DNA of 64,000 nucleotides, taken from positions 62,001 to 126,000 of the forward strand of contig NZ_JAAOJA010000011.1 of assembly GCF_013184545.1 (NCBI RefSeq), in the 5' to 3' direction. Source of the DNA: Pseudomonas tumuqii. Lineage in GTDB: Bacteria > Pseudomonadota > Gammaproteobacteria > Pseudomonadales > Pseudomonadaceae. The translations under genes were made by a program, and so were the position numbers. How positions within the stretch are numbered: position 1 is the first letter of the stretch; the number at the start of each line of letters is the position of its first letter. Shown here in pieces: positions 36,904 to 45,685 of the stretch. Under the pieces are notes generated by a model that saw only the letters and a program-made list of their open reading frames with translations, did no database searches and was not told the DNA's origin.

Positions 36904-38589
36904 ATGCGAGAGAAACCAGCGTCGGGCACCTTGCCCGTACCCGCAACCTTTGTGAATGCAGAACAAGGCGCCATGGCCGACTTACGCGGCCGCAGCCTGG
37001 TCTCCACCCTGCGCACCGTGGCCCTGCAGGGTCTCAGGCAGCCGATTCACAGTACCCGCCATGTTCTGGCCCTCGGCGGCCAGCTGGGTCGTGTGCTGCG
37101 TGGCGACACGGTGCATCAGCCCAACGTCCAGGATGCGCGCTTCCGGGATCCGTCCTGGCAGCTCAACCCGTTCTACCGACGCAGCTTGCAGGCCTATCTG
37201 GCCTGGCAAAAGCAGCTCAACGCCTGGGTCGATGAGAGCGATCTGGCTGCCGACGACCGCGCCCGTGCGCGCTTCGTCCTGGCAATGCTGGGCGATGCCA
37301 TGGCGCCCTCCAATACCCTGCTCAACCCGCTGGCGCTCAAGGAGCTGTTCAATTCCGGCGGTTCCAGTCTGCTCAAGGGCATCGGCCACCTGCTCGACGA
37401 CCTGCGGCACAACGGCGGCATGCCCAGCCAGGTGAGCAAGCAGGCCTTCGAGGTCGGCCGCAACCTGGCGGTCACCCCGGGTTCGGTGGTGTTTCGCAAT
37501 GAACTGCTGGAGCTGATCCAGTACCAGCCGATGAGCGAGCAGCAGTACGCGCGGCCGTTGCTGATCGTGCCGCCGCAGATCAACAAGTACTACATCTTCG
37601 ACCTGTCGCCAGACAAGAGCTTCGTCCAGTACGCCCTGAAGAACGGCCTGCAGACCTTCATCATCAGCTGGCGCAACCCCGATGCACGGCACCGCGAATG
37701 GGGCCTGTCGAGCTATGTGCAGGCGGTCGAGGAAGCCATCGACGCCTGCCGGGCGATCACCGCCAGCAAGGACGTCAACCTGCTGGGCGCCTGCGCCGGC
37801 GGCCTGACCATCGCCGCCCTGCAGGGGCACCTGCAAGCCAAGCGCCAGCTGCGCAAGGTGACCAGCGCCACCTACCTGGTCAGCCTGCTCGACTGCCAGG
37901 TGGATAGCCCCGCGGCGCTGTTCGTTGACGAACAGACCCTCGAGGCGGCCAAGCGCCGCTCCTACCAGCAAGGCGTGCTGAATGGTCGCGACATGGCCAA
38001 GATGTTCGCCTGGATGCGCCCCAACGACCTGATCTGGAATTACTGGGTCAACAACTACCTGCTCGGCAAGCAGCCACCGGCCTTCGACATTCTCTACTGG
38101 AACAACGACAACACCCATCTGCCTGCCGCCCTGCATCGCGACCTGATCGACTTCTTCAAACACAACCCGCTGATCCATGCCGGCGGCCTGGAAGTCTGCG
38201 GCACCCCGATCGACCTGCAGAAGGTCACGGTGGACAGCTTCAACGTCGCCGGCATCAACGACCACATCACCCCCTGGGACGCGGTTTACCGCTCGACCCT
38301 GCTGATCGGCGGCGAACGGCGCTTCGTGCTGTCCAATAGCGGGCACATCCAGAGCATTCTCAACCCGCCGGGCAACCCCAAGGCCAACTACCTCGAGAGC
38401 GGCAAGCTCAGCTCCGACCCACGCGCCTGGTACCACGACGCGCAGAAGCATGATGGTAGCTGGTGGCCAGAGTGGCTGAGCTGGATCCAGGCGCGCTCCG
38501 ACGAACAGCGCCAGACCCGGCCGGCCCTGGGTAATCGGAAGCACCCGCCGATGGAGGCCGCACCCGGCACCTATGTGCATGTGCGCTAA
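36904..38589 (+). CDS. phaC: Class II (medium-chain) PHA synthase
   Basis: Polymerises (R)-3-hydroxyacyl-CoA into medium-chain polyhydroxyalkanoate. It has 561 residues, the class II size. The triad is C297 in LLGACAGG (lipase-like box), D453 in INDHITPW and H481 in NSGHIQSILNPPGNPKA. It also has RPLLIVPPQINKYYIFDLSPDKS and WNYWVNNYLLGKQPPAFDILYWNND in parts. It is not next to phaZ/phaD/phaF/phaI, so it is outside the standard pha cluster; phaG lies 119 bases upstream in the same direction. ATG has GGAGTG upstream. Confidence 0.93.
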   Translation: MREKPASGTLPVPATFVNAEQGAMADLRGRSLVSTLRTVALQGLRQPIHSTRHVLALGGQLGRVLRGDTVHQPNVQDARFRDPSWQLNPFYRRSLQAYLAWQKQLNAWVDESDLAADDRARARFVLAMLGDAMAPSNTLLNPLALKELFNSGGSSLLKGIGHLLDDLRHNGGMPSQVSKQAFEVGRNLAVTPGSVVFRNELLELIQYQPMSEQQYARPLLIVPPQINKYYIFDLSPDKSFVQYALKNGLQTFIISWRNPDARHREWGLSSYVQAVEEAIDACRAITASKDVNLLGACAGGLTIAALQGHLQAKRQLRKVTSATYLVSLLDCQVDSPAALFVDEQTLEAAKRRSYQQGVLNGRDMAKMFAWMRPNDLIWNYWVNNYLLGKQPPAFDILYWNNDNTHLPAALHRDLIDFFKHNPLIHAGGLEVCGTPIDLQKVTVDSFNVAGINDHITPWDAVYRSTLLIGGERRFVLSNSGHIQSILNPPGNPKANYLESGKLSSDPRAWYHDAQKHDGSWWPEWLSWIQARSDEQRQTRPALGNRKHPPMEAAPGTYVHVR

Positions 38590-38601
38590 ACCTTGAACAG
38601 C

Positions 38602-38624
38602 CTGGCCGGGGATCTCCCGGCCAG
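38602..38624 (+). terminator. Hairpin after phaC
   Basis: CTGGCCGGG-gatct-CCCGGCCAG, perfect 9-bp stem 13 bases beyond the phaC stop; no T-run follows. Confidence 0.5.
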
Positions 38625-39054
38625 CGAGGTGGCCCGGATGGCCACACTTTCTGTTCACCCAGGCTCTACGACTAACCGCACCGGGTCGGCAGCAGCCGGT
38701 CACGAACGACTGGAGGCGCCCCGTTGCTGACGCCCAGCAGCATCAATATCGTGGTCACCGATTGTTTTCGCACGCCCCCCTTCCTTAAAACACGAATTTT
38801 GATGCCCAAATGGGCTGTCCAAGCGGTTATTTGGCCATTCTCTTTCGATGTTGTTCTTTTCAGTCAAGCAGTTACCTGAGTCCGCCCCTCTGCGCTTCGA
38901 TGCACCTCGCCCTGCGTTGAACCGCTAGTCACGACTGGCGGCAGGAGCGCCGAAGAAGAAGACCAGCGGCCACCTCCGCGACCGGGGACGACTCACCTCC
39001 TCACGACCTAGCTGGCCGCCCTGCCCCGAGCCCTGACTGGCCTCCGCGATGTCC
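38625..39054. other. Non-coding stretch between phaC and the glgX remnant
   Basis: Mixed composition with a lower-GC block around 38770-38870 and no supported gene. The right part may be further decayed glgX sequence too damaged to read. Confidence 0.4.
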
Positions 39055-39540
39055 GCGTGCTCGCTGTACTACTGGGTCGCGGAGATGCGCCTGGATGGTT
39101 TGCGCTTCGACCTGGCGACCAGCCTCGGGCGCGAGCCGAAGGGCTTCGACGAGCACCTACCTGATCGGCGCCTACAATAAATAGCTAGGCGCAAGGACGT
39201 TGCCCGGCTGGCACCCAGCGGCGAGGAGATGAGCACCGAGCAGTGGCACGCTGACCAGGGCCGTTGCCTGGGCATGCTCCTCGACGACCGCGCGCAACCC
39301 AGCGGCATCCGCCGCAGCGGTTCGGACAGCCCCTGCGGCTGATCGCCAATGCGCCTTACCAGCCGATCGGCTTCCGCCTGCTGCAAGTGCCCCAGGGCAA
39401 CGGCTGGCGCCGCCTGCTCGATACGGCACGGGGCGGCGGCGATCGGGAAGTTTTCCCCTTCGACCGGGAATAGCCGGTCGGCGAGCGGACGCCGTTGCTG
39501 TTCGAACTGAGTCGCACGCGGACGCGCAACCAGGAGCAGA
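39055..39540 (+). pseudogene. glgX: Decayed glgX (glycogen debranching enzyme) remnant
   Basis: Three fragments that match GlgX in order. At 39061-39180: [20 protein letters not shown] then [10 protein letters not shown], the GH13 nucleophile region (D in RFDLA), ending in stop codons. At 39199-39345: PSGEEMSTEQWHADQGRCLG then MLLDDRA, a C-terminal GlgX stretch in the same frame, with most of the protein between them deleted. From 39315, in another frame: LRLIANAPYQPIGFRL, GNGWRRLLDTAR and, after an in-frame TAG, TPLLFELSRT, the extreme C-terminus. Deletion, frameshift and stops show the gene is dead. In P. aeruginosa (from memory) glgX belongs to the same glycogen/trehalose region as the ybhP-clsB-ybhN genes that follow here. 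Confidence 0.82.
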
Positions 39541-39543
39541 CAT

Positions 39544-40344
39544 GTGAAAACCGATAGCGCAAGGCAAGGCCGCGGCGGGCAACCCCCGGAGCATGCCGAG
39601 CCGGTGCACAGCCTGCGGATCTTGACGGTGAACACGCACAAGGGCTTCACCCTGTTCAACCGCCGCTTCATCCTCCATGAGCTGCGCGAGGCGGTGCGCA
39701 ACGTTTCGGCGGAAGTGGTGTTCCTGCAAGAGGTGCAGGGGGCCCATGCACGGCACTCGCGGCGCGTTCACAACTGGCCACAGGCGCCGCAGTACGAGTT
39801 TCTCGCCGACAGCATATGGAGCGACTTCGCCTATGGCCGCAATGCGGTCTACCCGGACGGCGATCACGGCAACGCCCTGCTGTCGAAGTTCCCCATCGTC
39901 AGCGAGCGCAACATCGACATCTCGATCGCCGGACCGGAGTGCCGCGGCCTGCTCCACTGCGTCCTGCAGTTGCCCGCGCAACGCGAGTTGCACGCCATCT
40001 GCGTGCACCTGGGCCTGCGCGAGCAGCACCGCCAGCAGCAGCTGCAGCTGCTCTGCGAACTGCTCGGCAGCTTGCCGGCCCAGGCGCCGGTGGTGGTGGC
40101 CGGGGACTTCAACGACTGGCGGCTGCGCGCCACGCGTCTGCTGGAGGGCGAGGTCGGCCTGCACGAAGTATTCGAGCGCGCCCATGGCGTGTTCGCCCGG
40201 AGTTTTCCGGCGCGCTGGCCGTTGCTGCGCCTGGACCGCATCTACGTTCGCAACGCCAGCAGCCATGAGCCGCGGATACTCTCGACCCGCCCCTGGTCGC
40301 ACCTGTCCGACCACCTGCCGCTGGCGGTGGAGATCCGCCTATGA
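39544..40344 (+). CDS. ybhP: Endonuclease/exonuclease/phosphatase family protein (YbhP-like)
   Basis: EEP-fold protein of 266 residues. Metal and catalytic motifs are LTVNTHKG, VVFLQEVQG, GNALLSKFPI, VHLGLREQHR, VVAGDFNDW and WSHLSDHLPLAVEI. The start is GTG at 39544 with AGGAG upstream; the overlapping ATG is followed directly by a stop. The stop overlaps clsB by four bases. The order ybhP-clsB-ybhN is conserved with E. coli, so it is likely to serve phospholipid metabolism, although its substrate is not known. Confidence 0.88.
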   Translation: MKTDSARQGRGGQPPEHAEPVHSLRILTVNTHKGFTLFNRRFILHELREAVRNVSAEVVFLQEVQGAHARHSRRVHNWPQAPQYEFLADSIWSDFAYGRNAVYPDGDHGNALLSKFPIVSERNIDISIAGPECRGLLHCVLQLPAQRELHAICVHLGLREQHRQQQLQLLCELLGSLPAQAPVVVAGDFNDWRLRATRLLEGEVGLHEVFERAHGVFARSFPARWPLLRLDRIYVRNASSHEPRILSTRPWSHLSDHLPLAVEIRL

Positions 40345-41588
40345 CGTTTCCCTGGCGCGCAGGCAACCGGCTGAGCCTGCTGATAAACGGCGAAGGGTTT
40401 TTCCCCCGGGTGTTCGCGGCCATCCGCGCGGCCGAACGGCAGGTGCTGATCGAGACCTTCATCCTCTTCGAGGACAAGGTCGGCAGCCAGCTGCAGGCCG
40501 AACTGATTGCCGCCGCCGCACGCGGGGTCAGCGTCGAATTGACGGTGGATGGTTTCGGCTCCGCCGATCTCAGCGGCGCGTTCGTCACGGCCATGAGCGA
40601 GGTTGGCGTGCGCGTGCATATGTTCGACCCACAGCCCCGTCTGCTGGGCATGCGCACCAACCCGTTCCGCCGCATGCACCGCAAACTGGTGGTCATCGAT
40701 GGCCGCCAGGCCTTCGTCGGCGGGATCAATTTTTCCGCCGACCACCTGGCCGATTACGGCCCCGAAGCCAAGCAGGATTACGCCGTCGAGGTCGAAGGCC
40801 CGGTGGTCCACGATATCCAGCAGTTCGTCCTGGCCATGCTGGCGCCGACCGAGCGACGCCGCCGCGGCTGGCTGCGACGGGCCAGAGCGAAGCCGGACAG
40901 CCAGGCCACCGCCCAGGAGGACGCGGGCTCGGGCCAGGCGCAGTTGACCATCCGCGACAACCACAAACACCGCAACGACATCGAGCAGCAATATCTGCAG
41001 GCCATCCGCAGCGCACGCCAGCGCCTGCTGATCGCCAATGCCTACTTCTTTCCCGGCTATCGGCTGCTGCACGAGATTCGCCGCGCGGCGCTGCGCGGGG
41101 TCAGGGTCGAGCTGATCCTGCAGGGCCAGCCGGACATGCCGATCGCCCGCTTCAGTGCCCGGATCCTCTACGATTACCTGCTGCGGGGCGGCGTGAGCAT
41201 CCTCGAATACAACTGCCGGCCGCTGCACGGCAAGGTGGCCCTGGTCGATGACGAGTGGGCCACCGTCGGCTCCAGCAATCTGGACCCGCTGAGCCTGTCG
41301 CTGAACCTGGAGGCCAACCTGATCATCCGCGACCGTACCTTCAATCGGCAGTTGTTCGAGCACCTGCAGGCATTGGCCAGCGAGCATTGCCAGGCAATCA
41401 GTCAGGCACATTTGGCGCGCTGGACCTTCTGGCGGATGCCGCTGGTGTTTCTCGGTTTCCACTTGCTGCGGCACTTTCCGGCCTGGACCGGCTGGCTCCC
41501 GGCGCACACCCCGAAACTCACCCTGCTGCAGTCCCATGAGCAGGCCAAGGCGGCCCGCAGCGACGCCCTGCGGCGCGAGCGACAATGA
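40341..41588 (+). CDS. clsB: Cardiolipin synthase B-type phospholipase D enzyme
   Basis: Membrane-associated transphosphatidylase of 415 residues with two HKD motifs: HRKLVVIDGRQAFVGGINFS near residue 112 and HGKVALVDDEWATVGSSNLD near residue 297. The lack of N-terminal TM helices and the length (E. coli ClsB is about 413) place it with ClsB rather than ClsA. It makes cardiolipin and, in E. coli, can form phosphatidylglycerol from phosphatidylethanolamine and glycerol (known). Both ends overlap neighbouring genes by four bases (ATGA), indicating translational coupling. Confidence 0.93.
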   Translation: MTFPWRAGNRLSLLINGEGFFPRVFAAIRAAERQVLIETFILFEDKVGSQLQAELIAAAARGVSVELTVDGFGSADLSGAFVTAMSEVGVRVHMFDPQPRLLGMRTNPFRRMHRKLVVIDGRQAFVGGINFSADHLADYGPEAKQDYAVEVEGPVVHDIQQFVLAMLAPTERRRRGWLRRARAKPDSQATAQEDAGSGQAQLTIRDNHKHRNDIEQQYLQAIRSARQRLLIANAYFFPGYRLLHEIRRAALRGVRVELILQGQPDMPIARFSARILYDYLLRGGVSILEYNCRPLHGKVALVDDEWATVGSSNLDPLSLSLNLEANLIIRDRTFNRQLFEHLQALASEHCQAISQAHLARWTFWRMPLVFLGFHLLRHFPAWTGWLPAHTPKLTLLQSHEQAKAARSDALRRERQ

Positions 41589-42586
41589 GCAAGCCGCGCC
41601 GTCTGGCAGCCACCTCGAGCGCCAGGCGCGACTGGCCGGCGCTCGGCAAACGCCTGCTGGGCCTGGCGCTCTTCATCCTGGTGCTGGGCCTGCTGATCGC
41701 TCTCAGCCGCCGCCTGGACTGGCAGGAACTGCTCGCGGCGCTGCGCGGCTACCGCACCAGCACCTTGCTCCTGGCCGCGGCCACCGCCTTCGCCAGCTAC
41801 GCGCTGTACAGCTGCTTCGACCTGATCGGCCGCGCCTACACCCGCCATCGCCTACCGCTCTGGCAGGTCCTGCCGGTCACCTTCGTCTGTTACGCGTTCA
41901 GCCTGAACCTCGGCGCCTGGATCGGCAGTATCGGCCTGCGCTTTCGCCTCTATTCGCAGCTTGGCCTGCGTCCGTCCGTGATCACCAAGGTGCTCACCCT
42001 CAGCCTGATGACCAACTGGTTGAGCTACATCGGCCTGCTCGGGGTGGTCCTGACCCTCGGCCTGGTCGTGCCGCCGGCGGGCTGGGAACTCGGCCTCCCG
42101 GGCTTGCGCCTGCTCGGTGGCGGACTGCTGATCCTGCTGCTGGGCTATCTGCTGCTCTGTGCCTTCTCGCGCCGGCGCTACTGGACGATTCGCGGCCACA
42201 AGGTCTATCTGCCCTCGCTGCGCATGGGTCTGCTGCAGATCGTCCTCGGCGCCTGCAACTGGGCGCTGATGGCCCTGCTGCTCGACATCCTGCTGCCGGC
42301 CCAACTCGGCTACCCGGCCGTGCTTGGCGCCCTGCTGGTCAGCGCCTTCGCCGGGGTAATCACCCACATCCCGGCCGGTCTCGGCGTACTGGAGGTGGTG
42401 TTTATCGCCCTGCTGCAGCAGCAGGCCTCGATCGGCGTCCTGCTGGCGGGGCTGATCGGCTACCGGGTGGTCTATTACCTGCTGCCGCTGGCGCTGGCCG
42501 GGCTCGGCTATGCGCTGCTCGAGATGCGCGCCAAGCGCATGCAGCAGAGCAACCAGCGTAAGCAGACGGCACTCGACAAGCCTTGA
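41585..42586 (+). CDS. ybhN: YbhN/UPF0104-type membrane protein
   Basis: Integral membrane protein of 333 residues with about eight hydrophobic segments, related to the flippase part of lysylphosphatidylglycerol synthases. Characteristic stretches are YALYSCFDLIGRAYTRH, SLNLGAWIGSIGLRFRLYSQLGL, LGACNWALMALLLDILLP and FAGVITHIPAGLGVLEVVFIAL, quoted in part. Start ATG overlaps the clsB stop. Third gene of ybhP-clsB-ybhN; a lipid transport role is inferred from family and context. Confidence 0.87.
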   Translation: MSKPRRLAATSSARRDWPALGKRLLGLALFILVLGLLIALSRRLDWQELLAALRGYRTSTLLLAAATAFASYALYSCFDLIGRAYTRHRLPLWQVLPVTFVCYAFSLNLGAWIGSIGLRFRLYSQLGLRPSVITKVLTLSLMTNWLSYIGLLGVVLTLGLVVPPAGWELGLPGLRLLGGGLLILLLGYLLLCAFSRRRYWTIRGHKVYLPSLRMGLLQIVLGACNWALMALLLDILLPAQLGYPAVLGALLVSAFAGVITHIPAGLGVLEVVFIALLQQQASIGVLLAGLIGYRVVYYLLPLALAGLGYALLEMRAKRMQQSNQRKQTALDKP

Positions 42587-42628
42587 GCAAGGCCGTTGAA
42601 AAACTCCCTGCTAGAGAGCAATTCCCTC

Positions 42629-43744
42629 TCAGCCGTAGATCGCCGGCTCGCGATAGTGCCGTGGGCAGGCCTGGCCGTCGGCGCGGAACAGGTGGCATTT
42701 GCTCGCCATCAGGCCGGCGGCGAAGGTCTGCCCGACCGCGACTCGCAGGTTGCCGTCGCCGCGGACCGTGACCATCTCATCGACCCCTTCCAGGGTCAGG
42801 TAGATCAGATTGTGGTCGCCCAGGCGCTCGGCCACGGCGACCTCGCCGTGGAAGGCAAAATCGGCCTGTTCGGGGGCGACGAAATGCTCCGGGCGCACGC
42901 CCAGGGTCATCTCTTCGCCGACTTCCACGCCACCGCCGTCGACCAGCACCGGCATGCGGTAGCCGCCGGGCATCTCGATCTCCACCGCCTCGCTGCTGGC
43001 ACTCAGCGCCCTGACCTTGAGGAAGTTCATCTGCGGCGAGCCGAGGAAGCCGGCGACGAACTGGCTCTGCGGATAATGGTAGAGCTGCAGCGGCTGGCCG
43101 ATCTGCACGATCTCTCCAGCGTTGAGTACCACGATCTTGTCGGCCATGGTCATGGCTTCGACCTGGTCGTGGGTGACGTAGACCATGGTGGCCTTGAGGC
43201 GCTGGTGCAGGCGCGAGATCTCGATACGCATCTGCACCCGCAGGGAGGCATCGAGGTTCGACAGCGGCTCGTCGAACAGGAACACCTTGGGCTCGCGCAC
43301 CAGGGTGCGACCGATGGCCACGCGCTGGCGCTGGCCGCCGGAGAGGTCCTTGGGCCGGCGCTCGAGCAGCTGGTCGAGCTGCAGGATGCGCGACACCTCG
43401 GCGACCTTGCGCTGAATCGCGGCCTTGTCGACCTTGGCCAGCTTGAGGCCGAAGGCCATGTTCTCGGCCACCGTCATGTGCGGATAGAGCGCGTAGGACT
43501 GGAACACCATGCCCACCGACCTGTCCATCGGCGGCAGCTCGTTGACCCGCTGGCCGTCGATCAGCAGGTCGCCGGAGCTGATGTCCTCGAGGCCGGCGAT
43601 CAAGCGCAACAGGGTCGACTTGCCGCAGCCGGAAGGACCGACGAAGACCACGAACTCGCCGTCCTCGATGTCCAGATTGATATCGCGGGTGATCGCGGTG
43701 CCGTCGTAGCTCTTGCAGATATTGCGCAGGGTGAGGCTAGCCAT
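42629..43744 (-). CDS. malK: Maltose/maltodextrin ABC importer ATPase MalK
   Basis: ATPase of 371 residues. Walker A GPSGCGKST (36-44), Q-loop in VFQSYALYPHMTV, signature LSGGQRQRVAIGRTLV, Walker B VFLFDEPLSNLDA and the switch His in VYVTHDQVEAMT. The C-terminal regulatory TOBE domain (about 240-371, LGVRPEHF) is present, as in MalK/UgpC. Start ATG precedes TLRNICKSYDG. It is read leftward after the alpha-glucosidase gene (75-base gap), away from malEFG, with which it must work. Expression is likely under MalT through the boxes at 45509-45565. Confidence 0.92.
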   Translation of the reverse strand: MASLTLRNICKSYDGTAITRDINLDIEDGEFVVFVGPSGCGKSTLLRLIAGLEDISSGDLLIDGQRVNELPPMDRSVGMVFQSYALYPHMTVAENMAFGLKLAKVDKAAIQRKVAEVSRILQLDQLLERRPKDLSGGQRQRVAIGRTLVREPKVFLFDEPLSNLDASLRVQMRIEISRLHQRLKATMVYVTHDQVEAMTMADKIVVLNAGEIVQIGQPLQLYHYPQSQFVAGFLGSPQMNFLKVRALSASSEAVEIEMPGGYRMPVLVDGGGVEVGEEMTLGVRPEHFVAPEQADFAFHGEVAVAERLGDHNLIYLTLEGVDEMVTVRGDGNLRVAVGQTFAAGLMASKCHLFRADGQACPRHYREPAIYG

Positions 43745-43818
43745 ATGATTTCTCTCGAACAGGGCCCGCTCGAATTGCTTCGACCAGGCCGGAACCCTTT
43801 ATAAATGTGTAGGAGCCA

Positions 43819-45447
43819 TCACCCCAGCAGGCGGGCGAAACCGAAACCGTGGGCCGGCAAGTTTACCCAGCTGCCGAGAAACTCGGCAGTGCTGGCCGGT
43901 ACGCCATCGAGCGGCTCGACCATCAGAGGCAGGTCGTAGCGGCGCGCGCTGGCGCTCAGGTTGAACAGACACAGCCAGGCTTGCTCGCCCAGCCGTCGCT
44001 CGAACACCAGCAGGGCGTCGTCGTGATGGCGCATCTGGATCTCGCCTTCGATCAGCAGCGGCTGCTGCTGGCGCCAGGCGAGAAATTGCCGATAGCTGTT
44101 GAGCATCGACTGCGGATCCTGCTCCTGCACATCCACCGCCAGCGCTCGATGGCGCTCGGCCAGCGGCAACCAGGGCTGCTGCGCGGAGAAGCCGGCATAG
44201 TCGCCCTCGCGGGTCCAGGGCATCGGCGTGCGGCAGCCATCGCGGCCCTTGAAGTCCGGCCAGAAGCGGATGCCATAGGGGTCGACCAGGTCTTCATAGG
44301 CCAGCTCGGCTTCGCCCAGGCCCAGCTCCTCGCCCTGGTACAGGCAGACGCTGCCGCGTAGCGACAACAGCAAGGCCATCAGCAAGCGTGCGCGCGCCGG
44401 GCTTTCCTCGCCGGCCAGCGCCCAGCGGCTGATCACCCGCACCACGTCGTGGTTGCCCACCGACCAGCAGGGCCAGCCGTCGCCCAGTTCGCGCTCGATG
44501 TTCTCCACCGTGTGGCGGATGAACGCCGGGCTGCACTGGGCGGTCAGCAGGTCGAAGGAATAGGCCATGTGCAGGGTGTTGCCGCCACCGGTGTAGGCGG
44601 CCATGGTGCGCAGGGAGTTGTCGCAGCCGATCTCCGCCACCGTGGCCGTGCCCGGATAAGCGTCCATCAGCGCGCGCAGGCGGCGCAGGAAGGCGAGGTT
44701 TTCCGGCTGGGTCTTGTCGTACAGGTGGCGCTGGTAGGCGTAGGGGTTGTCGACGCGCACGCCGATGCCGCCTTCGCGGATATCCGGGTTCGGCGGATTG
44801 CTGCGCAGCTGCCGGTCATGGAAGTAGAAGTTGGCCGCATCCAGGCGGAAGCCGTCGACCCCCAGTTCGAGCCAGAAGCGCATGTCGTCGAGCAACTGCT
44901 GCTGCACCGCCTCGCAATGGAAGTTCAGGTCCGGCTGGCTGGCCAGGAAGTTGTGCAGGTAATACTGCTTGCGCCGGCCATCCCAGCTCCAGGCGGAACC
45001 GCCGAACACCGACAGCCAGTTGTTCGGTGGCGTGCCGTCCGGGTTGGGCTCGGCCCAGACGAACCAGTCGGCCTTGGGGTTGTCGCGGCTGGTACGGCTT
45101 TCCTTGAACCACTCATGCTGATCCGAGCAGTGGTTGAGCACCTGATCGATGATGATGCGCAGCCCCCGCTCGTGGGCGACGGCGACCAGCGTCTGGAAGT
45201 CCTCCAGAGTACCGAACAGCGGATCGACCCCGCGGTAGTCGCTGACGTCGTAACCGAAATCCTTCATCGGCGAGGTGAAGAACGGCGACAGCCAGATGGC
45301 ATCGACATTCAGGCTGGCGATGTAGTCGAGCTTGAGCAGCACGCCGGGCAGATCGCCGACACCGTCGTCGTTGCTGTCGAAGAAACTGCGCGGGTAAACC
45401 TGATAGATGACGCCACCGCGCCACCAGTCCTTGCGGATAACAGCCAT
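43819..45447 (-). CDS. Alpha-glucosidase, GH13
   Basis: Cytoplasmic (no signal peptide) exo-enzyme of 542 residues releasing glucose from maltose and maltodextrins. The (beta/alpha)8 motifs are DQVLNHCSD, GVDGFRLDAANF with nucleophile D203, TVAEIGCD with acid/base E272 and VGNHDVVR with D334. WWRGGVIYQVYPRSFFDSN is the typical start of oligo-1,6-/alpha-glucosidases, so activity on alpha-1,6 bonds or trehalose is an alternative. Leads the aglA-type/malK operon; MalT boxes lie upstream. Confidence 0.9.
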   Translation of the reverse strand: MAVIRKDWWRGGVIYQVYPRSFFDSNDDGVGDLPGVLLKLDYIASLNVDAIWLSPFFTSPMKDFGYDVSDYRGVDPLFGTLEDFQTLVAVAHERGLRIIIDQVLNHCSDQHEWFKESRTSRDNPKADWFVWAEPNPDGTPPNNWLSVFGGSAWSWDGRRKQYYLHNFLASQPDLNFHCEAVQQQLLDDMRFWLELGVDGFRLDAANFYFHDRQLRSNPPNPDIREGGIGVRVDNPYAYQRHLYDKTQPENLAFLRRLRALMDAYPGTATVAEIGCDNSLRTMAAYTGGGNTLHMAYSFDLLTAQCSPAFIRHTVENIERELGDGWPCWSVGNHDVVRVISRWALAGEESPARARLLMALLLSLRGSVCLYQGEELGLGEAELAYEDLVDPYGIRFWPDFKGRDGCRTPMPWTREGDYAGFSAQQPWLPLAERHRALAVDVQEQDPQSMLNSYRQFLAWRQQQPLLIEGEIQMRHHDDALLVFERRLGEQAWLCLFNLSASARRYDLPLMVEPLDGVPASTAEFLGSWVNLPAHGFGFARLLG

Positions 45448-45508
45448 ACATCAAAGCCTTATATGTTCGTGATGACGGCTTCACTCTAGGCAAGCATGAC
45501 TCCCGTCA

Positions 45509-45518
45509 CATCCTCCCC
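45509..45518 (-). promoter_or_regulatory. MalT box before the alpha-glucosidase/malK operon
   Basis: Minus strand GGGGAGGATG, a perfect fit to the MalT consensus GGGGAKGAKG, continuing as TG. CTACGCC (complement of 45534-45540) lies 15 bases upstream. The gene begins 61 bases further on. Confidence 0.75.
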
Positions 45519-45555
45519 GCCGGGCTTTTCGCGGGCGTAGCTTGCGCCCGACGAG

Positions 45556-45565
45556 GGGGAGGAGT
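45556..45565 (+). promoter_or_regulatory. Second MalT-like box, opposite strand
   Basis: GGGGAGGAGT on the plus strand, nine of ten matches to GGGGAKGAKG. It may be a distal box for the same operon. Confidence 0.5.
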
Positions 45566-45597
45566 TTTTTCGCAACGATCATGCGCGGTGGAGGCCT

Positions 45598-45652
45598 GGT
45601 GCGCACGGCGCCCGCCTACACAGCGGACCGCGTAGGGTGCGTCGCGCGCACC
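45598..45652. repeat. REP element (GTGCGC family), degenerate pair
   Basis: GGTGCGCACGGCGCCCGCCTAC and GTAGGGTGCGTCGCGCGCACC (parts of 45598-45652) with several mismatches. Located between the malT 3' end and the alpha-glucosidase promoter. Confidence 0.75.
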
Positions 45653-45685
45653 GGGGCGGGGGAAATCGCGCAGGAGTACCCCGCC

